A stretch of DNA of 64,000 bases. It comes from Thalassotalea_H castellviae. Its GTDB lineage: Bacteria > Pseudomonadota > Gammaproteobacteria > Enterobacterales > Alteromonadaceae. The notes under the pieces were generated by a model. The model was not told where the DNA came from, ran no database searches, and worked only from the letters and a program-made list of their open reading frames with translations. Position 1 is the first letter of the stretch, and every line of letters begins with the position of its first letter. The position numbers and the translations under genes are program-made. The stretch spans positions 372,001 through 436,000 of the forward strand of contig NZ_JAVRIF010000003.1 of assembly GCF_031846185.1 (NCBI RefSeq), given 5' to 3'. Below are positions 17,885-27,153 of this stretch, one piece after another.

Positions 17885-18760
17885 TTAATTCACCATAGAC
17901 TTTTTTAATGTAAACGATGTTTTATATATTTTATTGTAATACCTTGCTGCATCTTCTTGGCTACTGGAATCGAACCACTTCATGTGTGCGTCAAAGTATT
18001 CGCGAGTCTTACTCGTTGTTTTAATTACAGCATTAAAGGCCTTGACCATCTTTGCTCCTATCTTTGATTTTGAGCATAAAATGTTGCCAAGCATATAATT
18101 AGGGGCTTCTTTTAGTGGAAAACTCTCAATAACTGTATTGTCTTCCTCTGAGTAAAAACCAAACACGTTAGGGTATTCAATTGATATATCAAATCGTGCT
18201 TTTTCGATCATATTTACTATGCCTCTATTCGCTTTACTCGCATGACGTTTCCAGAAAAAATGAGCGTTTTCGGGAGAATTAATTAATGAATCTATTTCAA
18301 CGCCATAACTTCGACCGCCAACAATGCCAAATTTAATTCCAGCGACTGTATTGATAATATCGTAAATAGAGACAGTCTTTTGTTGAGTCACTAACTGCCT
18401 GACTTTTTGGAAATAGGGGGAATTTTTATTGATGTATAATCGCAAGCCTGGGAAAACAGTTTGAGGTATTTGGGTACTATAACTAAATTCATTTCTTTCT
18501 TTTGTGGTGAGCTTATTCCCAATGCAGACATTTTCTTGATGTTTGATCAGAGTAAAACCGCGTTTAACAGGAACGTGTAATTTTTTAAAAAAATACTGTG
18601 AATTTAAGTGAGCTGCTAAAAGATTAAAAGTACTGGTGTCTATATCAAGTACTTTGTTTTTCGCAGTGACATTATTTTGTGGTGCATCAGTAACCCAAAC
18701 TATTTCAGTAGCAAGCGATTGGCTAGTAATAAAAAGAGAATAAAATGAAAAGGTCACCAT
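17885..18760 (-). CDS. periplasmic solute-binding-like protein
   Basis: The 291-residue protein starts with a likely signal peptide (MVTFSFYSLFITSQSLATE) and then shows a two-lobe binding-protein-like pattern (PVKRGFTLIKHQENVCIGN, then a central KFGIVGGRSYG and a C-terminal helix with YFDAHMKWFDSSS). It resembles the extracellular solute-binding family 3 relatives annotated as TIGR02285, found singly in Alteromonadales and not tied to ABC transporters. No transporter genes are nearby, so it may serve sensing. Ligand unknown. Confidence 0.7.
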   Translation of the reverse strand: MVTFSFYSLFITSQSLATEIVWVTDAPQNNVTAKNKVLDIDTSTFNLLAAHLNSQYFFKKLHVPVKRGFTLIKHQENVCIGNKLTTKERNEFSYSTQIPQTVFPGLRLYINKNSPYFQKVRQLVTQQKTVSIYDIINTVAGIKFGIVGGRSYGVEIDSLINSPENAHFFWKRHASKANRGIVNMIEKARFDISIEYPNVFGFYSEEDNTVIESFPLKEAPNYMLGNILCSKSKIGAKMVKAFNAVIKTTSKTREYFDAHMKWFDSSSQEDAARYYNKIYKTSFTLKKSMVN

Positions 18761-19163
18761 TATTTTATGTAACGATAAACAAGGTAAATTTTTAATTCAT
18801 TTCCCATCCAATAAACTCTGTTAATTATTAATGTATAACACTTTTTTAAACTAATAAGAAATAGATAGTCAAACTCAATGGTTAATATAGCTTGCTGCTT
18901 AATTATTCATCGTAATGAAAATATTTATCTTAACTGAATTTATTTACATCAAAAAAGTGCTTAATTACTATCAAAAAAATTGCACTGAAAGTTGTATATA
19001 TGTTCAATAATTTTACACTTTTAAATTGTTATTATATTTTTTCTTTTTATCTATTTGAAAAATAAGTGTTTATTTATGTGGCATGCTCTCTGCCTAATGT
19101 TGGCTGATGTATTGAAATATACAATAAAACATGGATTAATTATTTTTTAAATAAAGGTTACAT
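18761..19163. other. divergent intergenic region with a sigma-54 promoter
   Basis: About 400 very AT-rich bases between a minus-strand gene and the PEP-CTERM gene. The only clear element is the sigma-54 promoter at 19079-19094. No RNA gene or repeat was found. Confidence 0.55.
19079..19094 (+). promoter_or_regulatory. sigma-54 (RpoN) promoter for the PEP-CTERM gene
   Basis: The sequence TGGCATGCTCTCTGCC carries GG (-24) at 19080-19081 and GC (-12) at 19092-19093 with exactly 10 bases between. It matches the consensus TGGCACG-N4-TTGCW in most positions. A start about 12 bases later leaves a leader of roughly 60 bases. RpoN with the PrsK/PrsR two-component system is known to drive many PEP-CTERM genes. 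Confidence 0.7.
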
Positions 19164-19943
19164 ATGAAATTATCTCACATTATTTTTGGTTGTTCACTGA
19201 CTGCCCTGACCGCTGTTTCAAATGCTGGCGTAATTTATTCAGAAGGTTTTGAAGGGAATGACAATACATGGTCTGCATATCATAGCCCTGTTATCAATAC
19301 TCCTTCTGGTGCCATTACCGCTAGCGATGGCAATAACTATGGTCTAATTGATACATCAGTCGGGGGAGCAACTGGAGCATATACTTTTTTTAGTGGCTCT
19401 AGTTCAGTCTTTGGTAATGGTTTTAGCACCAGTCTTGATGTGTTTATTGATCCTACTGTATGGGCAATTGGTGATGGTTTTGATTATTCATCAGCAGTAA
19501 ATAACCAAAGTGGCGTTCATAATAGAGATTTTATATTTAACGCTGGTCAAACAACAAATAATGGTTTTGTGATTAATGCTTCTAACAACAGTGGTTTTGA
19601 CTTTAATGAAGGGTCATTAATAAACAGTGATTATTATGAAGTAACTACTGCGGGTTGGTACACACTAGAGCACGTTTTTTATAATCAAGGTGGGGTGCTA
19701 GCCGTTGATTTTAATATTTTAGATGGCGTTGGTGCACTGCTTCACACTGAAACACGTTCTACAGCAGCAGATGATATTGCCACTGTTATCGGTGGTAATA
19801 GATATGGCTGGGTAACATATACTGATATGTCATTAGCTATTGATAATTCAACGTTAAGTATTACTGAAGTACCTGAGCCTTCTACATTGGCTATTTTTGC
19901 GTTAGGTATCTTAGGTTTAGCATCACGTCGATTTAAGAAATAA
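19164..19943 (+). CDS. PEP-CTERM sorting domain protein with sigma-54 promoter
   Basis: The 259-residue protein has a signal peptide (MKLSHIIFGCSLTALTAVSNA) and a C-terminal PEP-CTERM signal (VPEPST, the helix LAIFALGILGLAS, then RRFKK). The mature part is rich in Asn, Ser, Gly and Asp, with strand-like repeats suggesting a lectin-like or jelly-roll sandwich (GFEGNDNTWSAY near the start). It should be exported and processed by an exosortase not encoded here. AAAGG precedes the ATG. It is monocistronic, with its own promoter and a strong terminator. Confidence 0.88.
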   Translation: MKLSHIIFGCSLTALTAVSNAGVIYSEGFEGNDNTWSAYHSPVINTPSGAITASDGNNYGLIDTSVGGATGAYTFFSGSSSVFGNGFSTSLDVFIDPTVWAIGDGFDYSSAVNNQSGVHNRDFIFNAGQTTNNGFVINASNNSGFDFNEGSLINSDYYEVTTAGWYTLEHVFYNQGGVLAVDFNILDGVGALLHTETRSTAADDIATVIGGNRYGWVTYTDMSLAIDNSTLSITEVPEPSTLAIFALGILGLASRRFKK

Positions 19944-19970
19944 CTATTCTTAACCAGTTTATAATATTTA

Positions 19971-20002
19971 AAAAACACCAATGATGATTGGTGTTTTTTT
20001 TT
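19971..20002 (+). terminator. rho-independent terminator after the PEP-CTERM gene
   Basis: A 12-bp stem (AAAAACACCAAT with ATTGGTGTTTTT) and a 4-base loop GATG are followed by T residues, 28 bases after the stop codon. Confidence 0.9.
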
Positions 20003-20091
20003 GAATTATAAAAAACTTCAACCTAAATTGAAGCTAGGTTCTGAGCAGAGGCTATTTGAGATTTAAACGGTCAAACCAACTTAGTGACTGA

Positions 20092-21432
20092 TCACAAACT
20101 GGCTATGCTTTTTGTTGAGCTTAATTGCCTATGAGTTTGAGACCAAAAATGACTAGAAATTTGATTAATGGCATTAGACTCTGCATTAAAAAGTATTGCA
20201 AAACCAATACCTGAATTTGGTGAGTAACCTATATCCGCTCTAAAACCTTCTACCCAACCAGAGTGATATATTAATTCAGTGTTGGCTAATTGATATATTC
20301 GCCAACCATAACCATAATGCGCATCAGTTAAATATTCACGCCAAAATCTTCTTCGTAAATCTCTTTTGGTTTTGACTCGTGGAGTTGTGACTTCTTTGAT
20401 AAGTTTCTCTGATATAACTTTTGGGTTATGTCCTAAATTTGCAATTAACCATTGAGCTAAATCAGAAATGCTCGAATTAACGCCCGCCGCAGGAGCAACG
20501 TTATAAAAATCAGGTTCGACATTAACTTTGCGCCAAGTATATTTCTTTAATTTTTTGCCATGTTTATCTTTATGTTTGGATAAGGTAGTTTTTCTGAGTA
20601 CGTGTGGTTTAGCTGAGTTTTGTTGTTGGCTGAACTCTTCAATACCTACAGAACTATCATTCATTTTAAGTGGTTTAAAAATTCTTTCTTCCAGTAACGT
20701 TGAGTAGCTTTTATTCTGACTCGTTTCAATAGCAGGTTGTAACAATCCATAAAGTATATTTTGATACCCATAGCACTTCTCAGGCTGGCAAATAGGGGCT
20801 ATTCGATTAAAACGACCAATAATTTTATCCATACTCCAGTTTTCGTGGAGTAAGTTGTCATAAGCATTTGGCATCAATCCACTTGAATGACTTAATAAAT
20901 GTTTAAGTTGAATTTTTTCTGCAGCCCCTTTTTTTGCTAATGAAAAATGTGGAACATATTTAGTAATAGGATCGGATAAATTGATTACTTGCTCTTGTGC
21001 TAGCATCGTTGTAATCGTTGATGCAAAGGTCTTTGAAACCGACGCCAAACGAAATATAGTATGTTTATCAATAGGTTGAGATTTTTCTTTGTCAATATAA
21101 CCAAATGTTTCTAGGGCTATAATTTTGTTGTTTTTTACAATGACATAAGCAGCACCCGGAATACTATATTTTTGGAGTTGTTGAGCAACATACGTTGAAA
21201 ATTCATTATTTACCTCAACAAGTGGCTTAGCCTGTGAAAGCGAACTGAAAAAAATAAGGAAAAAAATACAATAAACTCGAGCAAACACGGCTATGTCCCC
21301 TTTTAAAAAGGAGGTGATTCTATCGATTAAGTTGCTAGATAAAAAGGGAAACATATATTTTTTAAGTAATGTATTTATTTCTCTTGAGAATAGATTAAAC
21401 AAGAACTGATGATTAAGGGCACTATCATACAC
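20092..21432 (-). CDS. serine hydrolase of the beta-lactamase/penicillin-binding fold
   Basis: The 446-residue protein has the class C beta-lactamase/esterase motifs: SxxK as SVSK, YxN as YQN in CYGYQN, and the HxG-type third motif HSG in YHSGWVEG. A hydrophobic segment around residues 50-68 (VYCIFFLIFFSSLSQA) looks like a signal or anchor, unusually far from the start. GTG at 21432 is preferred because AGGAG lies 6 bases upstream; starting at Met27 would give a shorter lead. Such enzymes may act on peptidoglycan, D-peptides or esters; true beta-lactamase activity cannot be claimed. Confidence 0.85.
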   Translation of the reverse strand: MYDSALNHQFLFNLFSREINTLLKKYMFPFLSSNLIDRITSFLKGDIAVFARVYCIFFLIFFSSLSQAKPLVEVNNEFSTYVAQQLQKYSIPGAAYVIVKNNKIIALETFGYIDKEKSQPIDKHTIFRLASVSKTFASTITTMLAQEQVINLSDPITKYVPHFSLAKKGAAEKIQLKHLLSHSSGLMPNAYDNLLHENWSMDKIIGRFNRIAPICQPEKCYGYQNILYGLLQPAIETSQNKSYSTLLEERIFKPLKMNDSSVGIEEFSQQQNSAKPHVLRKTTLSKHKDKHGKKLKKYTWRKVNVEPDFYNVAPAAGVNSSISDLAQWLIANLGHNPKVISEKLIKEVTTPRVKTKRDLRRRFWREYLTDAHYGYGWRIYQLANTELIYHSGWVEGFRADIGYSPNSGIGFAILFNAESNAINQISSHFWSQTHRQLSSTKSIASL

Positions 21433-21708
21433 CTAAAACTCCTATTTTTATGCGATTTCACACAAAATATCGATAACTATTATTTAATATAATAGCTAAA
21501 AAACTCAAACGAAATATGCCGAATTAAAGGGAGAAAATATCATTAAAGTCGAAGTGAGAGAAAGCAAGGTTTTTTAATTAAGTTTTTGTTATTTAATGAT
21601 ATTAATGTTAGTGGTAAATAGTTTTTTTGTATTCTTTCAGTGAACAGGAACGTTGCATTTAAGTAGAACATCATATAGTTTAGCAATCGAATAATAAAAG
21701 GATTAATT

Positions 21709-23967
21709 ATGAATTTAAGTAAATTGTATAAAGGAACTATATTTTCAAGTGTTATCTTATTAAGTGGTTGTGGAGGTTCTGATAACTCATCAGAAACAAC
21801 TATCAATCCAGTTAATACCCCTCCTACTATTGAAGTCTCTGATGTCAGTGTTAATGAAAAAGACAATGTCAGCATTACAGCTATAGCTACAGATGATGGT
21901 TCTATAGCAAGTTATGCGTGGCAAGTATTAAGTGAACATATAATAGAACTTAACGGTGAGGATAGCGAAACGCTTACTTTTGTTGCTCCCGAAGTTATGT
22001 CTGAAACAGTTATTGAGCTTTTGATTACGGTGACTGATGATAAAGGAGTTTCAACAAAGTCTAATGTTAATGTAAATGTAAATCAGTTAACTATATCATT
22101 TACTATTAATGGCTTAGCCACCGATTCACCAATAATGAATGGCGAAGTGACTGTAAAAATTTCAGGCTCTGATACTACATTTCAATCAACGACTGATGAA
22201 CAGGGGTATTACTCCGTACCAGTTAAATTAGATGACTCACAAGCTAGTGCAATGCTTTCAATCGAAGTACACGGAGTGGGAAACCAAGAATCAGCTGGTT
22301 TAATTTCGCTGCTTGGAAGCGTAAATCAACTTAAAGAAAATGCCGGTGTTGATGATGTTTTAACTGTTAGCGAAAACTTTGCAACAACGGTAAACAATTT
22401 TACCACTGCGCTATATGCTTTGATGAAAGGTGCGAATGAAAGCAATGAAATAATATCTCAAATACAATTCGAAGATTTAAAGCAAAAAGTAAATACATCA
22501 GAACTTTTGACACTAGCAACAGCAATTAAAGTGGCGATTGATAAATCAGATCAAAATGCTGAATTTGCTTTACCTACAGAGGTCATCAATACACTTGAAC
22601 TCGTTGAAAATATAAAACTTACAAAAGAGTATGTGAGCAAAATTAGTGAATTTTCTGCGTTTTCTGAAGCGAGACAAGAAATATTTAATGACGATTCTTT
22701 TTCAATATCTACAGGAAATAACACACCAAGCAGTTATTACCTTCTAGGTTCTAATTCAGATCACTTGAATAGGGATGGTTCATTTATATTTAATGATGAT
22801 GGATCAGGTATAAGCCATTTTACACGTATAGGCAAAGATAGTAACGAATCGAACTTTAATTGGGAGGTAGACAAAAATGAAATTATTATTACATTTGATG
22901 CTCCTTATACTACTTACGTTGATTGGAGATTTGATTCTTTTTTCCCTGTAGAACTGCACTATCAAATTTCATCTTATAGGATTAGACGTTTGTCTAGCAG
23001 TGAAGGGAGCGACATTTTACAAATTACGACAAATCAACGAAAACACTATCCAAATAATGAGTATGAAGATACATATTTTTCAGAAGTAAAACTTCAGACG
23101 GCTTTAAAAAATACACTCCCAATTAATATTGATGATTTAAAGGTGGCCTATTTAAGACTGCCGACAAAAATAACGAGAGAAGAGGATCCTGATTCATTTA
23201 AGGAAATTAAAGCTGACAAATTTAACTTTAATAGTGATGGAACAGGTACAAGTCAAGTACTCGAAAAATCCTTTCAATGGGAAAATATTGACGGTCAAAT
23301 TGTTATTACACCAGATAATATTGATGATTATAGATTGATAGTTAAACAACTCAATAATAGTAATGTGAATGCAAATACTTACCTTGTAGAAAGTGTTAAT
23401 TATGATGAAGAAAACTTAAAAACATCTATATTTGCTAAAACTATTGGTCATGGAGCTATGCTCAATGAAAATATGAATTGGCAAGCAGTAACCGCTCCAG
23501 GAATTTATCGTTCAACAAATTCCCTTTTTAATGAACCGCTAAGTTACTTTTGGTTTGAACTTAATGAGGACGGGAGTTTATATCAAATTAATACTCATGA
23601 TAGCGATGAAAATGGCGAATTATCAGCTTACGAAATTCAGCTAGCTACGGGTGAATGGCATATAAATACTGATGGTAGCTTAACGATAATTACGTGGATG
23701 AGCAATGTCACAGGAAGTTATGATCCTAACTGTAACGCTCTTAGTGTGGAGTGCTATACCAATAGAGAACAAACGTGGAATTTAATTGAGATAAAAGGTC
23801 AGCAACATGTTTTATTCAACCATTCCCATGATTTAAATATACCTAGTTACGATCATGAAACTAGTACTTGGAGTAATATTGAAATAGATGAACAATCTTG
23901 GACAAATACTTCAATTTATAAGATTCAGCAGCGGCCTGCTAATATAGATGCTAAATTTATAGACTGA
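21709..23967 (+). CDS. large surface lipoprotein with a PKD-like domain
   Basis: The 752-residue protein begins with a lipoprotein signal peptide whose lipobox is LSGC, followed by GGSDNSSETT. Residues about 38-120 look like a PKD/REJ immunoglobulin-like domain (DVSVNEKDNVSITAIATDDG, then YAWQVLS and VTDDKGVSTKSNVNV). The rest has repeated short strands with the pattern FNDDGSG or FNSDGTG followed by F-W (near 360, 500 and 640), suggesting three related beta domains. Many such proteins sit in the outer membrane and bind polymers, but no catalytic site is recognised. AAAGGATT precedes the ATG. It is not in an operon. Confidence 0.7.
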   Translation: MNLSKLYKGTIFSSVILLSGCGGSDNSSETTINPVNTPPTIEVSDVSVNEKDNVSITAIATDDGSIASYAWQVLSEHIIELNGEDSETLTFVAPEVMSETVIELLITVTDDKGVSTKSNVNVNVNQLTISFTINGLATDSPIMNGEVTVKISGSDTTFQSTTDEQGYYSVPVKLDDSQASAMLSIEVHGVGNQESAGLISLLGSVNQLKENAGVDDVLTVSENFATTVNNFTTALYALMKGANESNEIISQIQFEDLKQKVNTSELLTLATAIKVAIDKSDQNAEFALPTEVINTLELVENIKLTKEYVSKISEFSAFSEARQEIFNDDSFSISTGNNTPSSYYLLGSNSDHLNRDGSFIFNDDGSGISHFTRIGKDSNESNFNWEVDKNEIIITFDAPYTTYVDWRFDSFFPVELHYQISSYRIRRLSSSEGSDILQITTNQRKHYPNNEYEDTYFSEVKLQTALKNTLPINIDDLKVAYLRLPTKITREEDPDSFKEIKADKFNFNSDGTGTSQVLEKSFQWENIDGQIVITPDNIDDYRLIVKQLNNSNVNANTYLVESVNYDEENLKTSIFAKTIGHGAMLNENMNWQAVTAPGIYRSTNSLFNEPLSYFWFELNEDGSLYQINTHDSDENGELSAYEIQLATGEWHINTDGSLTIITWMSNVTGSYDPNCNALSVECYTNREQTWNLIEIKGQQHVLFNHSHDLNIPSYDHETSTWSNIEIDEQSWTNTSIYKIQQRPANIDAKFID

Positions 23968-24065
23968 ACTTTAAAATTTACAATAAGTTTTTAAAGGCAG
24001 TGCTTAGAATAAAAAATCACAATAGTGTCAAAAAACACCTTTGTAACAACTGGCCGTTTAATTCG

Positions 24066-24100
24066 AAAAAACCTTAACTGCGATGTTAGGTTTTTTTTTT
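24066..24100. terminator. bidirectional terminator between the lipoprotein gene and the tRNA array
   Basis: An imperfect hairpin (AACCTTAAC with GTTAGGTT, one bulged base) has a T run on the plus side and A residues on the other, so it can end the lipoprotein transcript and also the tRNA transcript from the right. It resembles the hairpins inside the array in diverged form. Confidence 0.7.
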
Positions 24101-24111
24101 ACAGTAGAAAA

Positions 24112-24231
24112 TGGTGCCGACTGCCGGAGTCGAACTGCCAACCCTGCTTAGCTACTGATTCATCAGTAGGCCAGTTCCATATACAATAGATACAAAAAAG
24201 CCCTAACCGAAGTTAGGGCTTATCTGATAAA
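24112..24231 (-). repeat. tRNA-Thr 3'-end repeat, unit 1 (distal)
   Basis: A 120-bp unit. Read on the minus strand it has a terminator-like hairpin, a short spacer, a 7-bp hairpin (CTACTGA-TGAA-TCAGTAG) and then the last 26 bases of tRNA-Thr including CCA. The tRNA 5' half is missing, so it cannot form a tRNA. It is the unit farthest from the intact tRNA-Thr. Confidence 0.9.
24194..24221 (-). terminator. hairpin terminator in repeat unit 1
   Basis: AAGCCCTAAC and GTTAGGGCTT flank the tetraloop; on the minus strand the stem with UUCG loop is followed by six Ts. A stable UUCG-type terminator. Confidence 0.85.
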
Positions 24232-24348
24232 TGGTGCCGACTGCCGGAGTCGAACTGCCAACCCTGCTTAGCTACTGATTCATCAGTAGGCCAGTTTCAT
24301 ATACAATAGATACAAAAAAGCCCTAACCGAAGTTAGGGCTTGAATGAA
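24232..24348 (-). repeat. tRNA-Thr 3'-end repeat, unit 2 (middle)
   Basis: A 117-bp copy of the same unit, nearly identical to unit 1. It differs mainly in the junction (TGAATGA in place of TATCTGATAAA) next to the following tRNA end. It contains the hairpin, spacer and truncated tRNA-Thr 3' end. Confidence 0.9.
24314..24341 (-). terminator. hairpin terminator in repeat unit 2
   Basis: Same 10-bp stem and UUCG-type loop as in unit 1, with a run of Ts on the minus strand. Confidence 0.85.
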
Positions 24349-24468
24349 TGGTGCCGACTGCCGGAGTCGAACTGCCAACCCTGCTTAGCGACTGATTCAT
24401 CAGTAGGCCAGTTCCATATAAAATAGATACAAAGAAGCCCTAACCGAAGTTAGGGCTTATCTGATAAA
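24349..24468 (-). repeat. tRNA-Thr 3'-end repeat, unit 3 (next to the tRNA)
   Basis: A 120-bp copy adjoining the intact tRNA-Thr. It differs from units 1 and 2 at few positions, including one that weakens the small hairpin (CGACTGA) and one that breaks the T run. The tRNA 3' end it carries is complete through CCA. Confidence 0.9.
24431..24458 (-). terminator. hairpin directly after tRNA-Thr (copy 1), T run interrupted
   Basis: The same stem-loop as the other units, but the minus-strand T tract reads TTCTTT instead of TTTTTT. Read-through into the repeat array is therefore more likely here. Confidence 0.7.
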
Positions 24469-24542
<74 letters not shown>

Positions 24543-24544
<2 letters not shown>

Positions 24545-24562
24545 ACACAAAGCTTTGTGTGC
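24543..24562. repeat. 20-bp perfect palindrome touching the tRNA-Thr 5' end
   Basis: GCACACAAAGCTTTGTGTGC is its own reverse complement, and its first two bases are the start of tRNA-Thr. The same palindrome is present at the second cassette (32952-32971). It could be an RNA processing stem or a recombinase target. Confidence 0.8.
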
Positions 24563-24641
24563 GATAAATTTATTCTATTGAATTATTTATCTTGGCACCG
24601 AACGAATGTTTGTTGAATAACAGAACACTTGTTCTAAATGA

Positions 24642-24717
24642 TGGTGCCTCGACCCGGAATCGAACCAGGGACACGAGGATTTTCAATCCTCTGCTCTACC
24701 GACTGAGCTATCGAGGC
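24642..24717 (-). tRNA. tRNA-Phe (anticodon GAA), copy 1
   Basis: A 76-base cloverleaf with acceptor stem GCCTCGA/TCGAGGC, anticodon loop TTGAAAA closed by GAGGA/TCCTC, T loop TTCGATT and encoded CCA. It precedes tRNA-Thr in the same transcript, separated by 97 bases. Confidence 0.97.
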
Positions 24718-24733
24718 AAATTTAACGGCAAGG

Positions 24734-24762
24734 AGGATAATGAAAATACGCACAGATAGCAA
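24734..24762 (-). promoter_or_regulatory. probable promoter of tRNA cassette 1
   Basis: On the minus strand TTGCTA, 17 bases, TATCCT, then CCTTGCC. Spacing is ideal, the boxes are moderate, and the distance to tRNA-Phe is about 16 bases from the -10. Weaker than the promoter of cassette 2. Confidence 0.5.
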
Positions 24763-24893
24763 CTGAAATTTTCTTTTAGGTGAGTATATTTCCTTATTTA
24801 AACGATTATTGTCATCCTATTTTCAATCTTTGCAATGGTTAGCAATGAATTATGGTTTTTTCTAAGCTAGAACTTTGTGTTATTTATTCTCAG

Positions 24894-24922
24894 TTGCGCA
24901 ATAAAATTTAATCATATAGTAT
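24894..24922 (+). promoter_or_regulatory. sigma-70 promoter of the thiamine operon
   Basis: TTGCGC, 17 bases, TAGTAT, placed so that transcription would start at about 24929, directly before the riboswitch P1 stem. Confidence 0.65.
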
Positions 24923-24929
24923 CGTCGAG

Positions 24930-25028
24930 ACTTGTCGGAGTGCCACTTACATTTTTGTAATGGCTGAGATCGCGAAAGCGGGATCCGTAGAACCTGATTC
25001 AGACTAATATCTGCGAAGGAAACAAGGG
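24930..25028 (+). ncRNA. TPP riboswitch (THI element)
   Basis: The conserved THI-box parts are present in order: CTGAGAT at about 24964, then CCGTAGAACCTGAT, then ATCTGCGAAGGAAACAAGG. P1 pairs CTTGT (24931) with ACAAG (25022). It binds thiamine pyrophosphate in the leader of thiC and should repress the operon when the cofactor is plentiful. About 100 bases separate it from the thiC start. A hairpin ACTAACT/AGTTAGT at 25036-25055 followed by TTT, and a second one (GCTCA/TGAGC) near the ribosome binding site, could serve as the expression platform. Confidence 0.95.
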
Positions 25029-25129
25029 AATAAACACTAACTATTTTCAGTTAGTTTTACAAAGCTCCTGTATATCTACACTCCGTCTTTTGTGCTCAAT
25101 TTTTGAGCGAACTTACGAAAGGCTGAACC

Positions 25130-27094
25130 ATGACTAAATTAACTCGCCGCGCACGTCGCGAACAAGCAGAGCAGTTTTTAACAAATTGCTTTAATCAACG
25201 TTTTCCAAATTCTAAAAAAATCTACGTTAAAGGTAATTTGTACTCCATTAAAGTGGGGATGCGTGAAATCTCACTAGCCGATTCTTTCGTTGGCGGTACA
25301 CAAGAGAATCCAAAACTAGAGCCTAATCAACCTATTTGTGTTTATGACACATCTGGTCCTTATACTGATGAAGATACACAAATTGATGTTCACAAAGGTT
25401 TAGCAAAGTTACGCGCCACTTGGATTGAAGCTAGGGAAGATACTGAAGTATTAACGGGGGCATCCTCTGGTTATAGCCAAAAACGTTTAGCCGACGAAGG
25501 CTTAGATCATATTCGCTTTGAAAACCTTCCTAAAGTACGCCGAGCATTACCGGGAAAAAATGTTACACAAATGCATTACGCTCGCCAAGGTATCATTACG
25601 CCAGAAATGGAATACATTGCTATTCGTGAAAACCTAAAGCGACAACAATTACATGACGAAATGTTAACTCAGCAGCACGCGGGTCAAAGTTTTGGGGCAG
25701 TGGTAGGCAGTGAACAAATGCCTAATGAAATAACCCCTGAATTTGTTAGAGATGAAGTGGCGAGAGGGCGAGCTATTATTCCTTCAAATATCAATCATCC
25801 TGAAGCCGAGCCAATGATCATAGGTCGTAATTTTTTGATTAAAGTTAACGCTAATATAGGTAATTCAGCGGTTACTTCTTCGATTGAAGAAGAAGTAGAA
25901 AAGCTCGTTTGGTCGACAAAATGGGGGGCTGATACCGTGATGGATTTATCTACAGGTCGATATATCCATGAAACGCGCGAGTGGATTATTCGTAATTCGC
26001 CAGTGCCCATTGGTACGGTACCAATTTATCAAGCGCTGGAAAAAGTTAACGGCGTAGCTGAAGACTTAACTTGGGAGATTTTTCGCGATACCTTAATTGA
26101 ACAAGCGGAGCAAGGTGTTGATTATTTTACGATTCATGCCGGCGTATTACTGAGATATGTGCCTATGACCGCTAAACGCGTCACAGGTATTGTCTCACGT
26201 GGCGGCTCGATCATGGCGAAATGGTGTTTATCACATCATAAAGAAAATTTCCTCTATACCCATTTTGAAGATATTTGTGAAATTTGTAAAAAATATGATG
26301 TTTCATTTTCATTAGGTGATGGTTTAAGACCAGGTTCCGTTGCGGATGCAAACGATGAAGCCCAATTTAGTGAGTTAAAAACCTTAGGAGAATTAACTAA
26401 AATTGCTTGGAAGCATGATGTGCAAACTATTATAGAAGGGCCTGGGCATGTACCTTTGCATATGATCAAAGAAAATATGGAGCAACAATTAGCGTATTGT
26501 GGTGAAGCGCCATTTTATACTTTAGGCCCTTTAACCACTGATATAGCTCCGGGATATGACCATATTACATCAGGCATAGGGGCGGCCAATATTGGATGGT
26601 ATGGTTGTGCAATGTTATGTTATGTAACGCCAAAAGAGCACTTAGGTTTACCAAATAAAGAAGACGTAAAAGAAGGGTTAATTACCTATAAAATAGCCGC
26701 ACATGCTGGGGATCTTGCGAAAGGACACCCCGGTGCGCAAATTCGAGATAACGCCTTATCTAAAGCGCGATTTGAGTTTCGTTGGCATGATCAATTTAAT
26801 TTAGGATTAGATCCTGATCGCGCTCGAGAATATCACGACGAAACACTGCCGCAAGAGTCAGGAAAAGTTGCTCATTTTTGTTCTATGTGTGGTCCAAAAT
26901 TCTGTTCAATGAAAATAAGCCAAGAAGTGCGAGACTACGCAGCTGACATTGAAGATCAATCTATCACGATCAAATTACTTGATGAAGAACTCATAACCAG
27001 TAATGCCGAGCTTGAGCAAGCTGTGCAAGGCATGGCTGAAAAATCAGCAGAATTTAAGGCATCAGGTAGTGAAATATATCAACCCGCGAAATAA
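25130..27094 (+). CDS. thiC: phosphomethylpyrimidine synthase
   Basis: ThiC is a radical-SAM enzyme that turns aminoimidazole ribotide into HMP phosphate, the pyrimidine half of thiamine. The 654-residue length and blocks such as GLDHIRFENLPKVRRALPGK, MHYARQGIITPEMEYIAIRE, YFTIHAGVLLRY and GPGHVPLHMI are diagnostic. The iron-sulfur motif CSMCGPKFC lies near the C-terminus. A ribosome binding site (GAAAGG) is 7 bases before ATG. First gene of the TPP-riboswitch operon. Confidence 0.98.
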   Translation: MTKLTRRARREQAEQFLTNCFNQRFPNSKKIYVKGNLYSIKVGMREISLADSFVGGTQENPKLEPNQPICVYDTSGPYTDEDTQIDVHKGLAKLRATWIEAREDTEVLTGASSGYSQKRLADEGLDHIRFENLPKVRRALPGKNVTQMHYARQGIITPEMEYIAIRENLKRQQLHDEMLTQQHAGQSFGAVVGSEQMPNEITPEFVRDEVARGRAIIPSNINHPEAEPMIIGRNFLIKVNANIGNSAVTSSIEEEVEKLVWSTKWGADTVMDLSTGRYIHETREWIIRNSPVPIGTVPIYQALEKVNGVAEDLTWEIFRDTLIEQAEQGVDYFTIHAGVLLRYVPMTAKRVTGIVSRGGSIMAKWCLSHHKENFLYTHFEDICEICKKYDVSFSLGDGLRPGSVADANDEAQFSELKTLGELTKIAWKHDVQTIIEGPGHVPLHMIKENMEQQLAYCGEAPFYTLGPLTTDIAPGYDHITSGIGAANIGWYGCAMLCYVTPKEHLGLPNKEDVKEGLITYKIAAHAGDLAKGHPGAQIRDNALSKARFEFRWHDQFNLGLDPDRAREYHDETLPQESGKVAHFCSMCGPKFCSMKISQEVRDYAADIEDQSITIKLLDEELITSNAELEQAVQGMAEKSAEFKASGSEIYQPAK

Positions 27095-27153
27095 TTTTCG
27101 GTTTTGAATACGCTGAAACCTTCGTCGAAATGATCATTTAGGAAAAATACTTT

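Noticed and set aside
21310..21325. AGGAGGTGAT on the plus strand as a ribosome binding site
   Set aside because: It lies inside the minus-strand serine hydrolase gene with no downstream plus-strand gene. A chance match to the anti-ribosomal sequence.
20092..21432. Antibiotic-resistance beta-lactamase
   Set aside because: The SxxK, YxN and HxG motifs also occur in many esterases and D-peptidases; nothing singles out a beta-lactamase.
24112..24468. CRISPR array
   Set aside because: The tandem units are about 120 bp with no spacers of constant length, and each contains a tRNA 3' end. No cas gene is near.
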